A DNA stretch of 64,000 nt, taken from positions 1-64,000 of the forward strand of contig JAUNTQ010000004.1 of NCBI GenBank assembly GCA_030538605.1. The letters run 5' to 3'. How positions within the stretch are numbered: the first letter of the stretch is position 1; the number at the start of each line of letters is the position of its first letter. Position numbers and translations under genes: made by a program. This document shows positions 26,006-33,751 of the stretch, piece by piece. The stretch comes from Pseudomonadota bacterium. Its GTDB lineage: Bacteria; Pseudomonadota; Gammaproteobacteria; Burkholderiales; Burkholderiaceae_C. The notes under the pieces were generated by a model, which was not told the DNA's origin, searched no databases, and saw only the letters and a program-made list of their open reading frames with translations.

Positions 26006-27223
26006 TTACAGCCGCACTTCACCCGGCGTGGAGGCAGGTGCGGCCAGCGCCGCCTGTGCGTCCTGGCGGCGCACTTTTTCGAGGTAGGTTTTCGATTTGT
26101 CCACCTCGGCGCTCAGGGTATCAACGGTGGTTTGCATGTTGGCCAGCGCCTTGAGCTTGAAGTCGGCCATCGCGTCCATGGTCTGGTAGATGTTCTCGAA
26201 CGCTTTTTGCAGCTTGGCGATTTCGATGGTGCTGCTGGCGGCCTGCTCGTGGATCTTGCCGCTTTGCTCGCGCAGCAGCTCGCTGGTGCCCTGGATGAGG
26301 TTGCCAGTGGTGGTGTTGAGCGCGGTGATCTGGTCGAGCACCAGCTTCTGGTTGGCCAGCGCCTGCGCCACGATGACGGCGGTGCGCAGGGCCGAGACGG
26401 TGGTGGTGGTGGCGCGGTCAACGCCTTTGATGAGTTCCAGGTTGTTCTTGCGCACCATGTCCAGCGCCAGATAGCCTTGCACGTTGACGGCCATCTGTGT
26501 GAGCAGGTCGGTCACTTTCTGGCGGGCGTAAAAGAGCATGTCTTCGCGCACCACGCGGGCCTTGGCGGGGTCGTGTACGTCCAGCTCCAGCGCCTTGTTG
26601 TCGAGCGCGGTGTCCAGCTGCTTGCCGATGTGGATGTATTTTTCGAGCCGCTCCATCAGTTGCCACAGGTTGACTTTCTCTTGCTCAATGGCGGCGTTGT
26701 CGCGGCGCAGCTCGTCTTGGCCGCGCCTGAGCGATTCGATGATGGCGTTCAGATGCGTTTGCGCCGACTGGTAGCGCTGAAAGTAGTCCACCAGCTTGTT
26801 GCCGAAGGGAATGAAGCCCAGCAGCTTGCGCGGCTGGAACAAGTCGCCTTGGCGGCTGGGGTCAAGCTCTTCGACCTGGCGGCGCAGCTCGATCAGGCCC
26901 TTGCCGATGCCGCTGCTCTGGTCGAACAGGCCGTTGCTCATGGCGGCGACGGGGCGCTCCAGCATGCGGTTGGAGACGGCGGCGGCGGCCTGGATCTCCT
27001 GGTGGCCCATGCCGTGGATGCGATCCACGGTGGCCTTGAAGGCGGGCGACTGCGCGTCGTGCCGCGTCACGTCGTCGATGAAGGCAGCCACTTGGCTATC
27101 GAGCGCCTGCACGTCGGCCGGTTTCAGGCGCACATGGCCGCTGGCCGACTCATGCGGCACCGGCAAGGCGGCGGCGGGCGGCTCCAGGGTGAAGGCGGGG
27201 GCGGGCGTGGTGGTATCAGTCAT
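26006..27223 (-). CDS. telA: Toxic anion resistance protein TelA
   Basis: A 405-residue, largely alpha-helical cytoplasmic protein of the TelA/KlaA family. Recognisable stretches are GLIELRRQVEELDPSR near 105, LLGFIPFGNKLVDYFQRYQS near 130, and VNVQGYLALDMVRKNNLELI near 250 with the conserved RATTTTVSALRTAVIVAQAL after it. TelA is associated with resistance to tellurite and cell-envelope stresses, but its biochemical activity is unknown. It is central in a five-gene minus-strand cluster with two solute-binding-type proteins and two membrane proteins. Confidence 0.9.
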   Translation of the reverse strand: MTDTTTPAPAFTLEPPAAALPVPHESASGHVRLKPADVQALDSQVAAFIDDVTRHDAQSPAFKATVDRIHGMGHQEIQAAAAVSNRMLERPVAAMSNGLFDQSSGIGKGLIELRRQVEELDPSRQGDLFQPRKLLGFIPFGNKLVDYFQRYQSAQTHLNAIIESLRRGQDELRRDNAAIEQEKVNLWQLMERLEKYIHIGKQLDTALDNKALELDVHDPAKARVVREDMLFYARQKVTDLLTQMAVNVQGYLALDMVRKNNLELIKGVDRATTTTVSALRTAVIVAQALANQKLVLDQITALNTTTGNLIQGTSELLREQSGKIHEQAASSTIEIAKLQKAFENIYQTMDAMADFKLKALANMQTTVDTLSAEVDKSKTYLEKVRRQDAQAALAAPASTPGEVRL

Positions 27224-27251
27224 GGGTTTGGGAGGCAGAGGGTTGAAGAAC

Positions 27252-27503
27252 AGCCGGACGCGAAGGACGCGAAAGTGAGGCGAAGGACGCGAAAAAGACT
27301 TTTTCGTGATGGAGTCATGTCGCTTGCAGCGTCATTGCCGCGCAGGCGCATAGGCGCTAACTCAACAGAAACACGGCCACCCATTGCCCTTGTCATTCCC
27401 GCGAAGGCGGGAATCCAGTGTTTGTTTCGGCGCTGCGGCTGGATTCCCGCCTGCGCGGGAACGACGGATTTTCTTTTGAATTTTTCGCGTCCTTCGCGTC
27501 CGG
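27252..27503. repeat. Nested composite repeat: family E arms around a GGCGGGAATCC dyad
   Basis: CCGGACGCGAAGGACGCGAA at the left and TTCGCGTCCTTCGCGTCCGG at the right are perfectly complementary outer arms. Inside, at about 27390-27468, GTCATTCCCGCGAAGGCGGG faces CCCGCCTGCGCGGGAACGAC, a second inverted repeat (family F) resembling the ATTCCC/GGGAAT elements common in betaproteobacteria. Together they fill the 303-bp gap between telA and the next cluster gene. I see no gene here. Confidence 0.8.
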
Positions 27504-27526
27504 CAGTTGGGTTTTTCATGCGTGGT

Positions 27527-28639
27527 TTATTTAAAGCGCTGCTCGATGTCCACAATCATCCTCTCCAGCCATTCCTGGCTGGGCGGGTCGATCACGTCCA
27601 CCAGTTGCGCGGGCGCTTGCACGCCTTGCGCGGCCCAGCGCTCGGGGCCGTGGGTGTCGCCGCCGGTGCGGTAGCCGTATTCCTGCACCAGCGCGCGCAG
27701 CTCGGGGTCGGTCTCCAGCAACTGGCCCACGCGCTCGCCCGCCGGGGTGTAGGGCACCACCACGTGTTTGGAATAAATGGTGGGCTGCGGGTACATCATC
27801 ACCATGTCGGCCTGGCGGCGCTTGGGGTATTTCAGCCAGAACTCGATGAGTTGCGATTCATACGCCACCAGCAGCGGGGTCTTGCCCATGCCCAGTGCCA
27901 GATAGTCCTCGAAAGGCCCGGCCGACGAGCTTTCCTGAAAACCCTGGCGCAAGAACAGCGGTGCCACCTGGGGCAGCACCTTGTCTACGTCGGCCTGGCT
28001 TTGCACCACCTGATCGCCATTGACCACATAGCTCGCCAGAGACAAATACATGGCCGCGCTGTTGGACGAGCGCACGTCGGTGGAAGTGGGCAGCACCGCC
28101 TTTGAGGTAGCGAACGCGCCGCTGCCCTTCAAGTCGCGCCAGCGCGTGTTGCCCGCCGACAGTGCCAAAAGGCGCGGCAAATCCACCACGTAATAAAACT
28201 CGCCCTCTTTGCGCGCCAGCCCGTTGGTCACCAGGATGTCGGCAATGGGCCGCCAGCTGGCCAGCACGATGGGGGTGTAAAACGGGTTGTAAACCGCCGT
28301 GGGCCTGGCCGCGCGCTGCAGTTGCGCGGCAGCGGGCGCACCCGAGGGAAAGCCGAAGTCGAAGGCCTTGGGGTCGTAGCTGCCCGCGATGCTGCGCGAG
28401 CCGGCTTTTTGCACCGTCACCGTCACCTGGTGTCTGGCAAACGCGGCCTGCACGCGCGGGTCTTGAAAGAAGGCGTCTTTCTCCGAGCCAATCAGCCCGC
28501 GCGCCGACACGGCCTGTCGTTGCTCAGCCTGCACCCGGCGATCACTCTGCACGCCCGCGCCCGACCACCAGATGCCCGCGCCCACGCCGGCCAGCAGCAG
28601 CGCGGCCAGGCCCAGGGCGAGTGTCTTGCGGGGCGTCAT
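27527..28639 (-). CDS. Membrane-anchored solute-binding-like protein, TelA cluster
   Basis: A 370-residue protein with an N-terminal membrane anchor or uncleaved signal (LALGLAALLLAGVGAGIWW), followed by what looks like a type 2 periplasmic solute-binding fold. Supporting segments are FDFGFPSGAPAAAQLQRAAR, PIVLASWRPIADILVTNGL, PTSTDVRSSNSAAMYLSLAS and LLVAYESQLIEFWLKYPKRR. No lipobox is evident. No ABC permease or ATPase accompanies it, so a sensory or structural role is more likely than transport. As the most upstream gene of the five, it probably carries the promoter (28640-28858), shared with the divergent 28859 gene. Confidence 0.68.
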   Translation of the reverse strand: MTPRKTLALGLAALLLAGVGAGIWWSGAGVQSDRRVQAEQRQAVSARGLIGSEKDAFFQDPRVQAAFARHQVTVTVQKAGSRSIAGSYDPKAFDFGFPSGAPAAAQLQRAARPTAVYNPFYTPIVLASWRPIADILVTNGLARKEGEFYYVVDLPRLLALSAGNTRWRDLKGSGAFATSKAVLPTSTDVRSSNSAAMYLSLASYVVNGDQVVQSQADVDKVLPQVAPLFLRQGFQESSSAGPFEDYLALGMGKTPLLVAYESQLIEFWLKYPKRRQADMVMMYPQPTIYSKHVVVPYTPAGERVGQLLETDPELRALVQEYGYRTGGDTHGPERWAAQGVQAPAQLVDVIDPPSQEWLERMIVDIEQRFK

Positions 28640-28858
28640 GGCAATGTGCTCCAGAAGGGGGGCGTGGCGAAAAGCATGGGCATGGTGGGCAAGGGTTTAG
28701 CGGTTGAATGTGTCAAAAGAGTGACTTTTTCATGATGTCATGGCGACATGGGCAGAAGTGGCGTGATGTCAGCGCACATGGTGCTAGGCAGAGTCGAGCG
28801 CGCCATCATGTTGCAAATGTGACGCGGCATTGACACGTCGCCCGGTTAGGGTAAGCCC

Positions 28859-29410
28859 ATGCACAAGAACGCCTTCGCTTTCATCCGTTTGCGTCGCACC
28901 ACTGTGTGCCTGGCCGTGGCCGCCTGGCTGGGCAGCGCCGCGTCGGCGCAGCCCTCGCGTCAACCCCCACCGCCCGACATGAAACCCCCTTCCGCCACCG
29001 CACCGCGCCCCGACACCGCTGCCGCCACCGCCGAGTCGCGTGTATTGGGTGAATACACCGATGCCCGCGGCTTTCACCGCGTCTACCTTCTGGTGCCCGC
29101 AGGAGCGGGCGATGCGCAGCTGCTGGCCGCCGCGACCCAGGCGCACGCCCGGTATCCGAAGGGGGCGCTTTTGTTCCTGCTGGACAGCGCCGAAAAAATA
29201 CGCGAGCTGCTCGCCGCCCTGCCCGACACGGAAAAGGGCGACACCAGCCGGTATCCGCGCGAATGGGCCGAGGCCCACGTCGTTGCCCACACCGTGATGA
29301 ACATCGTGCCGCGTGAACGGCGCAGCCAGTGGGTGCTGCTCAAAGGGCCGTACTCTGGCAACCAGTTGGCCGTGCTGCCTTGCCCGCCGGGTGACAGGCA
29401 CTGCCGCTGA
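28859..29410 (+). CDS. Small exported protein, unknown function
   Basis: A 183-residue protein with a signal peptide (RTTVCLAVAAWLGSAASAQ), a proline-rich linker (residues about 34-60) and a compact domain (VLGEYTDARGFHRVYLLVPA; LLFLLDSAEKIRELLAAL). It ends with a cysteine pair (LPCPPGDRHC). I do not recognise the family. It is divergent from the TelA cluster with a 219-bp gap and ends in a strong terminator, so it is an independent transcript that may share regulation with the cluster. Confidence 0.65.
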   Translation: MHKNAFAFIRLRRTTVCLAVAAWLGSAASAQPSRQPPPPDMKPPSATAPRPDTAAATAESRVLGEYTDARGFHRVYLLVPAGAGDAQLLAAATQAHARYPKGALLFLLDSAEKIRELLAALPDTEKGDTSRYPREWAEAHVVAHTVMNIVPRERRSQWVLLKGPYSGNQLAVLPCPPGDRHCR

Positions 29411-29430
29411 GCGCGCCCACCCTGAACACA

Positions 29431-29463
29431 AAAAAACCCGGCAGTGATGCCGGGTTTTTTTGT
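29431..29463 (+). terminator. Rho-independent terminator
   Basis: ACCCGGCA, a short loop and TGCCGGGT are followed by seven T; an A-run precedes, so it could work in both directions. It lies about 20 bp after the stop of the 28859 gene. Confidence 0.92.
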
Positions 29464-29499
29464 CGAGGCCAGGCGCACGGGCGCTGGCTGCGATGCCGC

Positions 29500-29664
29500 T
29501 AGTGTCATGTCACACCTCAAATGTCGGTGTCCGCACCGCCCTCGCCGCCCGTGGCGGCGTTGCTGCTCTTGCCAATACCAACAGTATTGGCTGCGATCAG
29601 CGCCTTGCCACTTGCTGCCGATGACGGCACGACCATCCGACATTTGAAGCGTGACACGACACTA
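29500..29664. mobile_element. MITE-like 165-bp element with 28-bp terminal inverted repeats
   Basis: The left end TAGTGTCATGTCACACCTCA plus AATGTCGG, and the right end CCGACATTTGAAGCGTGACA plus CGACACTA, are reverse complements with three mismatches. CTAG occurs at both outer boundaries. The interior is non-coding and holds a GCCAATAC/GTATTGGC hairpin. It sits between the terminator of the 28859 gene and the 3' end of the LysM gene. No transposase is present, so it would need one in trans. A bidirectional terminator or regulatory RNA is the alternative. Confidence 0.5.
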
Positions 29665-29670
29665 GGCGCG

Positions 29671-32600
29671 TCAGCGCTCCGGCACCCAGGGCAGGCCGCG
29701 CATGAAGCCATCCCACTGGTCTTGCGCCCAGTCGCTGAACTCTCCACCTGCCTCGGCCAGGTTGCGCACCACGTCCTGCGCGACCGTGATGCCTGCGTCG
29801 GCCAGCTTGCCCAGTGCTTCGCGGCCGGCATCACCCACGTCCTTCAGGCCGTCGATGATGGCCTGCGCCCCGGCCGACAGCTCGTTCGACCAGGTTTCGA
29901 TGATGCGTTCGGCCGCTGCGCCGCCTTCGGTCAGCAGGTGCTCTACCGTCTGCCGCGCCTGCTCGATGCCGCTGTCAACGAAGTCGGTCAGCGCCTGCGT
30001 GGCGGCCTGGGCCACATCGCCCACGCCCCGCGCCAGGTTCTCCAGCGTGTCCAGTGCGGCTTGACGCACGGCGTCAGCGGCTTCGCCGGGGTTTTCCACC
30101 ACGTACTTCAGCAGCGCCACGCCAGCTTCCCCGAGGTCTTGCAGGCGATGGGCCACGTCGGTCGCCAACTGAACGCCCTGCTCACCCAAGGCCACGACCT
30201 GGTTCCAGGCCTGCTCTGCCAGCTCACCACCCTTGGCCATCACGTCCAGCAGGGCGTCCTTGGCCATATCGGCTGCCTGGCCGGGGTTGTTGGCGATCCA
30301 CACCAGTGTTTCCAGCCCTTGCTGGCCGGCGGCCACCAGGTTGTCCACCGCTTGCTGGAGCGCGCCGTTGACCGCATCCAGCGCTGCCTTGGCGGCTTCG
30401 CCGCCAGCGGCCAGCAGCTCGCCCGCCACGGTCAGCGCCTGCGTGGCGCTTTGCACCAGTTGCTGTCCTGTCTCGCCGCCGATGCGCAGGCCTTCCTGCA
30501 CCAGTGACGACAGGGCGTTGGCGGCCAGCTCGGCGGCCTCACCGGGGTGGCTGGCGATCCACTGAAGCGTCTGCACACCTTCCATGCCCATGCGCTGGAG
30601 CTCGTCCACCACCGCACCCAGTTGCTGGCGCGCTGCCTCTGCCAGCTCGCCTGCGCCGCGGGCCACTTCGCCCAGCGTGTCCAGCGCGTTGCTCACCATT
30701 TGCTGGGCGGCTGCGCCGTATTTGGCGGGGTCGCGAATGATGTCGGCCAGCGTGTGCAGGCCCTCGGCGGTCAGTTGCATGCCCTCACCCACGCCTTGCG
30801 CCAGCAGGGTTTGCTGCATCTCGACGGCGGCAATGGCGGCATCGCCACCCATGCGCGCCACGCTGCCCACCAGTTCGGTGGCCCCCTCGGGGCCGTATAT
30901 CAGTGCCAGCTCCATGGCGCCTTGCGGGCCTTGGGCGGCAGCGATGCCGACGTTGGCCATTTGCAGCCAAGCGGGTGCCTCGTAGGGCTCGCCATTGGCC
31001 TGTGCCTGCTCGTATTTTTCAAGCTGGTCGGTGATCAGAAGGTCCATGCCGATGCCGGCGGCGGCCAGCACCACGTCGATCGCCACACCAGCACCGAAAG
31101 CCAGGGCCGTGAAGGGCTCGGCCACGCTCCAGACCGCGTCCACGGTGTTGAGCTTGGCCGCTTGCAGCGCGAGGTAGCGGATGTCGGGCGGCAGGTTGGG
31201 GTTGCCCGCGATCTCGCCCATGCGCACCACGTCGATGGCCGCCGGCACCGCGCCGGCCACCGGAATGGCCTTGAGCAGACCATTGAGGATGGTGGGCGCG
31301 AGCTTGGCGGTCATGCGCATGCCGCTGCTGTCCAGCATGGTTGCCAGCGCCCCCAGCACCTGACCAGCCTGTTTGCCGTCGGGGATCTGGCGCAGCACCT
31401 GCTTGAGCAGGTCGCCGTCGGCAAAGTCGGCCATCTCCATGGCCAGGCGGGCGCCTTTGAGGTCGGTGGCGCCGACCATGTCGGCCAGCTTCCTGGCGCT
31501 GGCGTCGTCGAGCTTGCTGAAGATGTCCGCCAGCGCCTGCGAGGCCGGCTTGCCGTTGATGGGGCTGACCAGCAGCTCGTCGGCCTGGCCGGGCTTCATG
31601 CCGCGCAGGGTCTGCAGCAGGCCTTTGGCGGCCTTTTCGTCGGGCACGCCATCGAGCGCCTTGATGAGCTCATCTACCGCGGCGGGGTCGCGCAGCTTGG
31701 CCAGGGTATCGCCCAGCTCGTCACCCAGACGGCCGTGCAACTGGTTGAGGGATGTCACCTGATCGGGCGTCAGCTGCGCGGCCAGTTCTCCGTCAAGCTT
31801 GCCCAGCAAGGAAGGGGGCAATCCGCTCCGGTTGAGCCTTTCGGCCACGTCCTGGGCTACCTCAGTGGCATTGCCAACGCCGTTGCCGCGCAGGAACTCG
31901 GTCAAGGCCTTCACGTCGCCGGCCACCTGCGGGGCGTCGGCCAGCAGGCCTATCGCCGCCTCGGCCCGGTCTTGCACGCTGGCATCGGGGTCGAGCAGCG
32001 TCAGTGCGTGGCCGATGGTGGCCAGGCTGGAGTCGGCAAAACGCAGGTGCGTCTTCAGATCGCCGCTGATGTCGCCCAGCGACGTTTTCAGTGCCGTGGC
32101 CAGCTTCAGCGTGGCCTGGGCCTTGTCCAGCGCGCTGGCGTCAGGGTTGGCCCAGGCTTCGATGGCGGCCACCAGCGCCTTGCCCGATTTCACGCTGTTT
32201 TCAAGCGGCTTCAGGATGGACGACCAGCTGTCTTGCGGAAACTTGGCCACGCTTTCCATCACGTCCAGCGTGGCCTGGGCCTTGTCGGCCGCCGAGGCAT
32301 CGGGGTCGGTCAGCGTGATGGCGGCATTCACCGCCTTGCTGACCGTGTCCGCGGCGCCGATGAGGGGCTTGAGCGTGTCACGAACCTGCTGGGGCAGCAT
32401 GCCCGAGCTGTTCAGCTTCTCGGCCAGCGCGATGCCCGCCGCCGCGCGCTCCGCATCCGACGAGGCCGGGTCGGCCAGCTTGCGCAGGTCGTCGCGCGCC
32501 TTCTGGTCGTGCAGCAGGCTCTTGACGGTGGCGTCGCCGTCCACGTTCAGCGTGCGGCTGAGGCGGTCCATCGAGGCGTCGGACAGGTAAAGCGAGAGCG

Positions 32601-33519
32601 TGCCCAGTGCCTGCACTTTTTCTTCGGGGGAGCCGTTTTGCAGCTGCGTGGCGGCGTCGGCCGCTTCCTGCTGCTCTTGCTCGCTGCGGCCCTGCATCTC
32701 GTCGGGGAACTGCTGCGCGAGATCTTCGGGGGTGACAGGCGCGTTGGTGTCCGGTGACGGCGACTGGCGCGCGGCCACATCCTGCTTGGCTGCTTCCTGG
32801 AGCCTGGCCGTGCTGGCGGGGTCATTCTGGTGGCGCTGTGCAATGGCATCGCGCGCGGCGGCGTAGCCGGCGGCGTCGGGCGTGGCGCGCTCACCCGCAC
32901 CACCGCTGGCGCGGGCATTCACTTCGGTCTGGTACGCGGTGTCGAAATCGCGCTGCGCGGCCGCCACGCTTTCACGCAGGTGGGGCAGTGCCGTGCTCTG
33001 GCCCTGGCTGGCGATGGCGATCTCGCCGTAGGTGTTCTGCGTCTGATGCAGTGCGCGCAGGGCGCTGTCGGTGGCCTGCGCTTTTTGCTCTATCGGCGAT
33101 GCGGGCGCTGCGGCGGCGCGGGGCAGCTGAATGCGGTCGCCGGGGAAGATGGCGTCGGCGTCCCAGGTGCCGGGGGCCTGGCGCTGAAAGTCGATGCCGC
33201 TGCCCACGCTGTTGGGGTCGAACTGGGGGTTGGCCTTGAGCAAGTCGCCGAGCGGCACCTTGTGGTGCTGGGCGATACCGCTCAGGGTGTCGCCGCTGCG
33301 CACCACATGCTCCTGGGTTGGGGATGCGGCGGCGGGTGTGTTCGGCGCGACATCCGCCGCAGGCCGCGCGACGGGCCGGGCCACGCGCGCCGGCGGCGGA
33401 GGAGGAGGGGGTGGTGGGGGCGGTGGTGGAGGGGGCGGCGGCGGTGCGATGTAAATCGGGGCAAATGGGCGAATCGGTGAAGACAAAACGGACGTCCTTT
33501 TTCCGGCTGCGGGTGGCAT
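29671..33519 (-). CDS. Large LysM/polyproline/helical-repeat protein, unknown function
   Basis: A 1282-residue protein without a signal peptide. Residues about 26-42 are 17 consecutive prolines using all four Pro codons. A LysM domain ([16 protein letters not shown] to [10 protein letters not shown]) spans about 69-132. A charged helical region (140-340) precedes about four units of 53 residues with L-x-DPDAS-x-x-DKAQATL (near 347, 403, 457, 509). Hydrophobic segments lie near 738-765 and 797-828 ([20 protein letters not shown]). The rest (915-1240) is amphipathic helix with repeated TLxWIAxxPGxAAxxAxxAL units (near 921, 983, 1069, 1132). LysM suggests glycan binding, and the layout recalls large secreted or translocated proteins. 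No secretion partner or immunity gene is adjacent. The start at 33519 is the first ATG before the Pro run; the upstream in-frame sequence is intergenic dyads. Confidence 0.75.
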   Translation of the reverse strand: MPPAAGKRTSVLSSPIRPFAPIYIAPPPPPPPPPPPPPPPPPPARVARPVARPAADVAPNTPAAASPTQEHVVRSGDTLSGIAQHHKVPLGDLLKANPQFDPNSVGSGIDFQRQAPGTWDADAIFPGDRIQLPRAAAAPASPIEQKAQATDSALRALHQTQNTYGEIAIASQGQSTALPHLRESVAAAQRDFDTAYQTEVNARASGGAGERATPDAAGYAAARDAIAQRHQNDPASTARLQEAAKQDVAARQSPSPDTNAPVTPEDLAQQFPDEMQGRSEQEQQEAADAATQLQNGSPEEKVQALGTLSLYLSDASMDRLSRTLNVDGDATVKSLLHDQKARDDLRKLADPASSDAERAAAGIALAEKLNSSGMLPQQVRDTLKPLIGAADTVSKAVNAAITLTDPDASAADKAQATLDVMESVAKFPQDSWSSILKPLENSVKSGKALVAAIEAWANPDASALDKAQATLKLATALKTSLGDISGDLKTHLRFADSSLATIGHALTLLDPDASVQDRAEAAIGLLADAPQVAGDVKALTEFLRGNGVGNATEVAQDVAERLNRSGLPPSLLGKLDGELAAQLTPDQVTSLNQLHGRLGDELGDTLAKLRDPAAVDELIKALDGVPDEKAAKGLLQTLRGMKPGQADELLVSPINGKPASQALADIFSKLDDASARKLADMVGATDLKGARLAMEMADFADGDLLKQVLRQIPDGKQAGQVLGALATMLDSSGMRMTAKLAPTILNGLLKAIPVAGAVPAAIDVVRMGEIAGNPNLPPDIRYLALQAAKLNTVDAVWSVAEPFTALAFGAGVAIDVVLAAAGIGMDLLITDQLEKYEQAQANGEPYEAPAWLQMANVGIAAAQGPQGAMELALIYGPEGATELVGSVARMGGDAAIAAVEMQQTLLAQGVGEGMQLTAEGLHTLADIIRDPAKYGAAAQQMVSNALDTLGEVARGAGELAEAARQQLGAVVDELQRMGMEGVQTLQWIASHPGEAAELAANALSSLVQEGLRIGGETGQQLVQSATQALTVAGELLAAGGEAAKAALDAVNGALQQAVDNLVAAGQQGLETLVWIANNPGQAADMAKDALLDVMAKGGELAEQAWNQVVALGEQGVQLATDVAHRLQDLGEAGVALLKYVVENPGEAADAVRQAALDTLENLARGVGDVAQAATQALTDFVDSGIEQARQTVEHLLTEGGAAAERIIETWSNELSAGAQAIIDGLKDVGDAGREALGKLADAGITVAQDVVRNLAEAGGEFSDWAQDQWDGFMRGLPWVPER

Positions 33520-33564
33520 GAGCGCACCCGGCGGGTGCACTCTTCGGCGCGGGTACTTTAAAAA

Positions 33565-33613
33565 GGAACGCTGCGCTTGCACAGCCGTAGCGTTCCCTAG
33601 TAGAAGTACTAGG
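33565..33613. promoter_or_regulatory. Two adjacent perfect dyads between divergent genes
   Basis: GGAACGCT...AGCGTTCC (8-bp arms, 33565-33596) abuts CCTAGTA-GAAG-TACTAGG (33596-33613). They lie in the 232-bp gap between the LysM-protein start and the DUF3683 dehydrogenase start. They could be operators or leader hairpins for either gene; no T-run follows, so they do not look like terminators. Confidence 0.4.
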
Positions 33614-33751
33614 TGTCCGGTGCCCGTGGCCTGCGCGGCACACCCGGTGGAGGCCGGCAAGACCTTGTCAGGCCAGCGTTTTGCTGCACTGCGGTACGAT
33701 GCCTGCCCCGTGTCGACAGCGGCGCGGGGCCTTGTTTTTTGGCTGCCCACG

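Noticed and set aside
25105..28639. Reading the TelA cluster as an ABC transporter operon
   Set aside because: Two solute-binding-like proteins are present, but no protein has ABC ATPase motifs or a permease EAA loop between 22331 and 28639.
28826..28858. Promoter with TTGACA just upstream of the 28859 gene
   Set aside because: The only -10-like sequence is about 11 bp downstream of TTGACA and almost touches the start codon, so spacing is wrong for a sigma-70 promoter.
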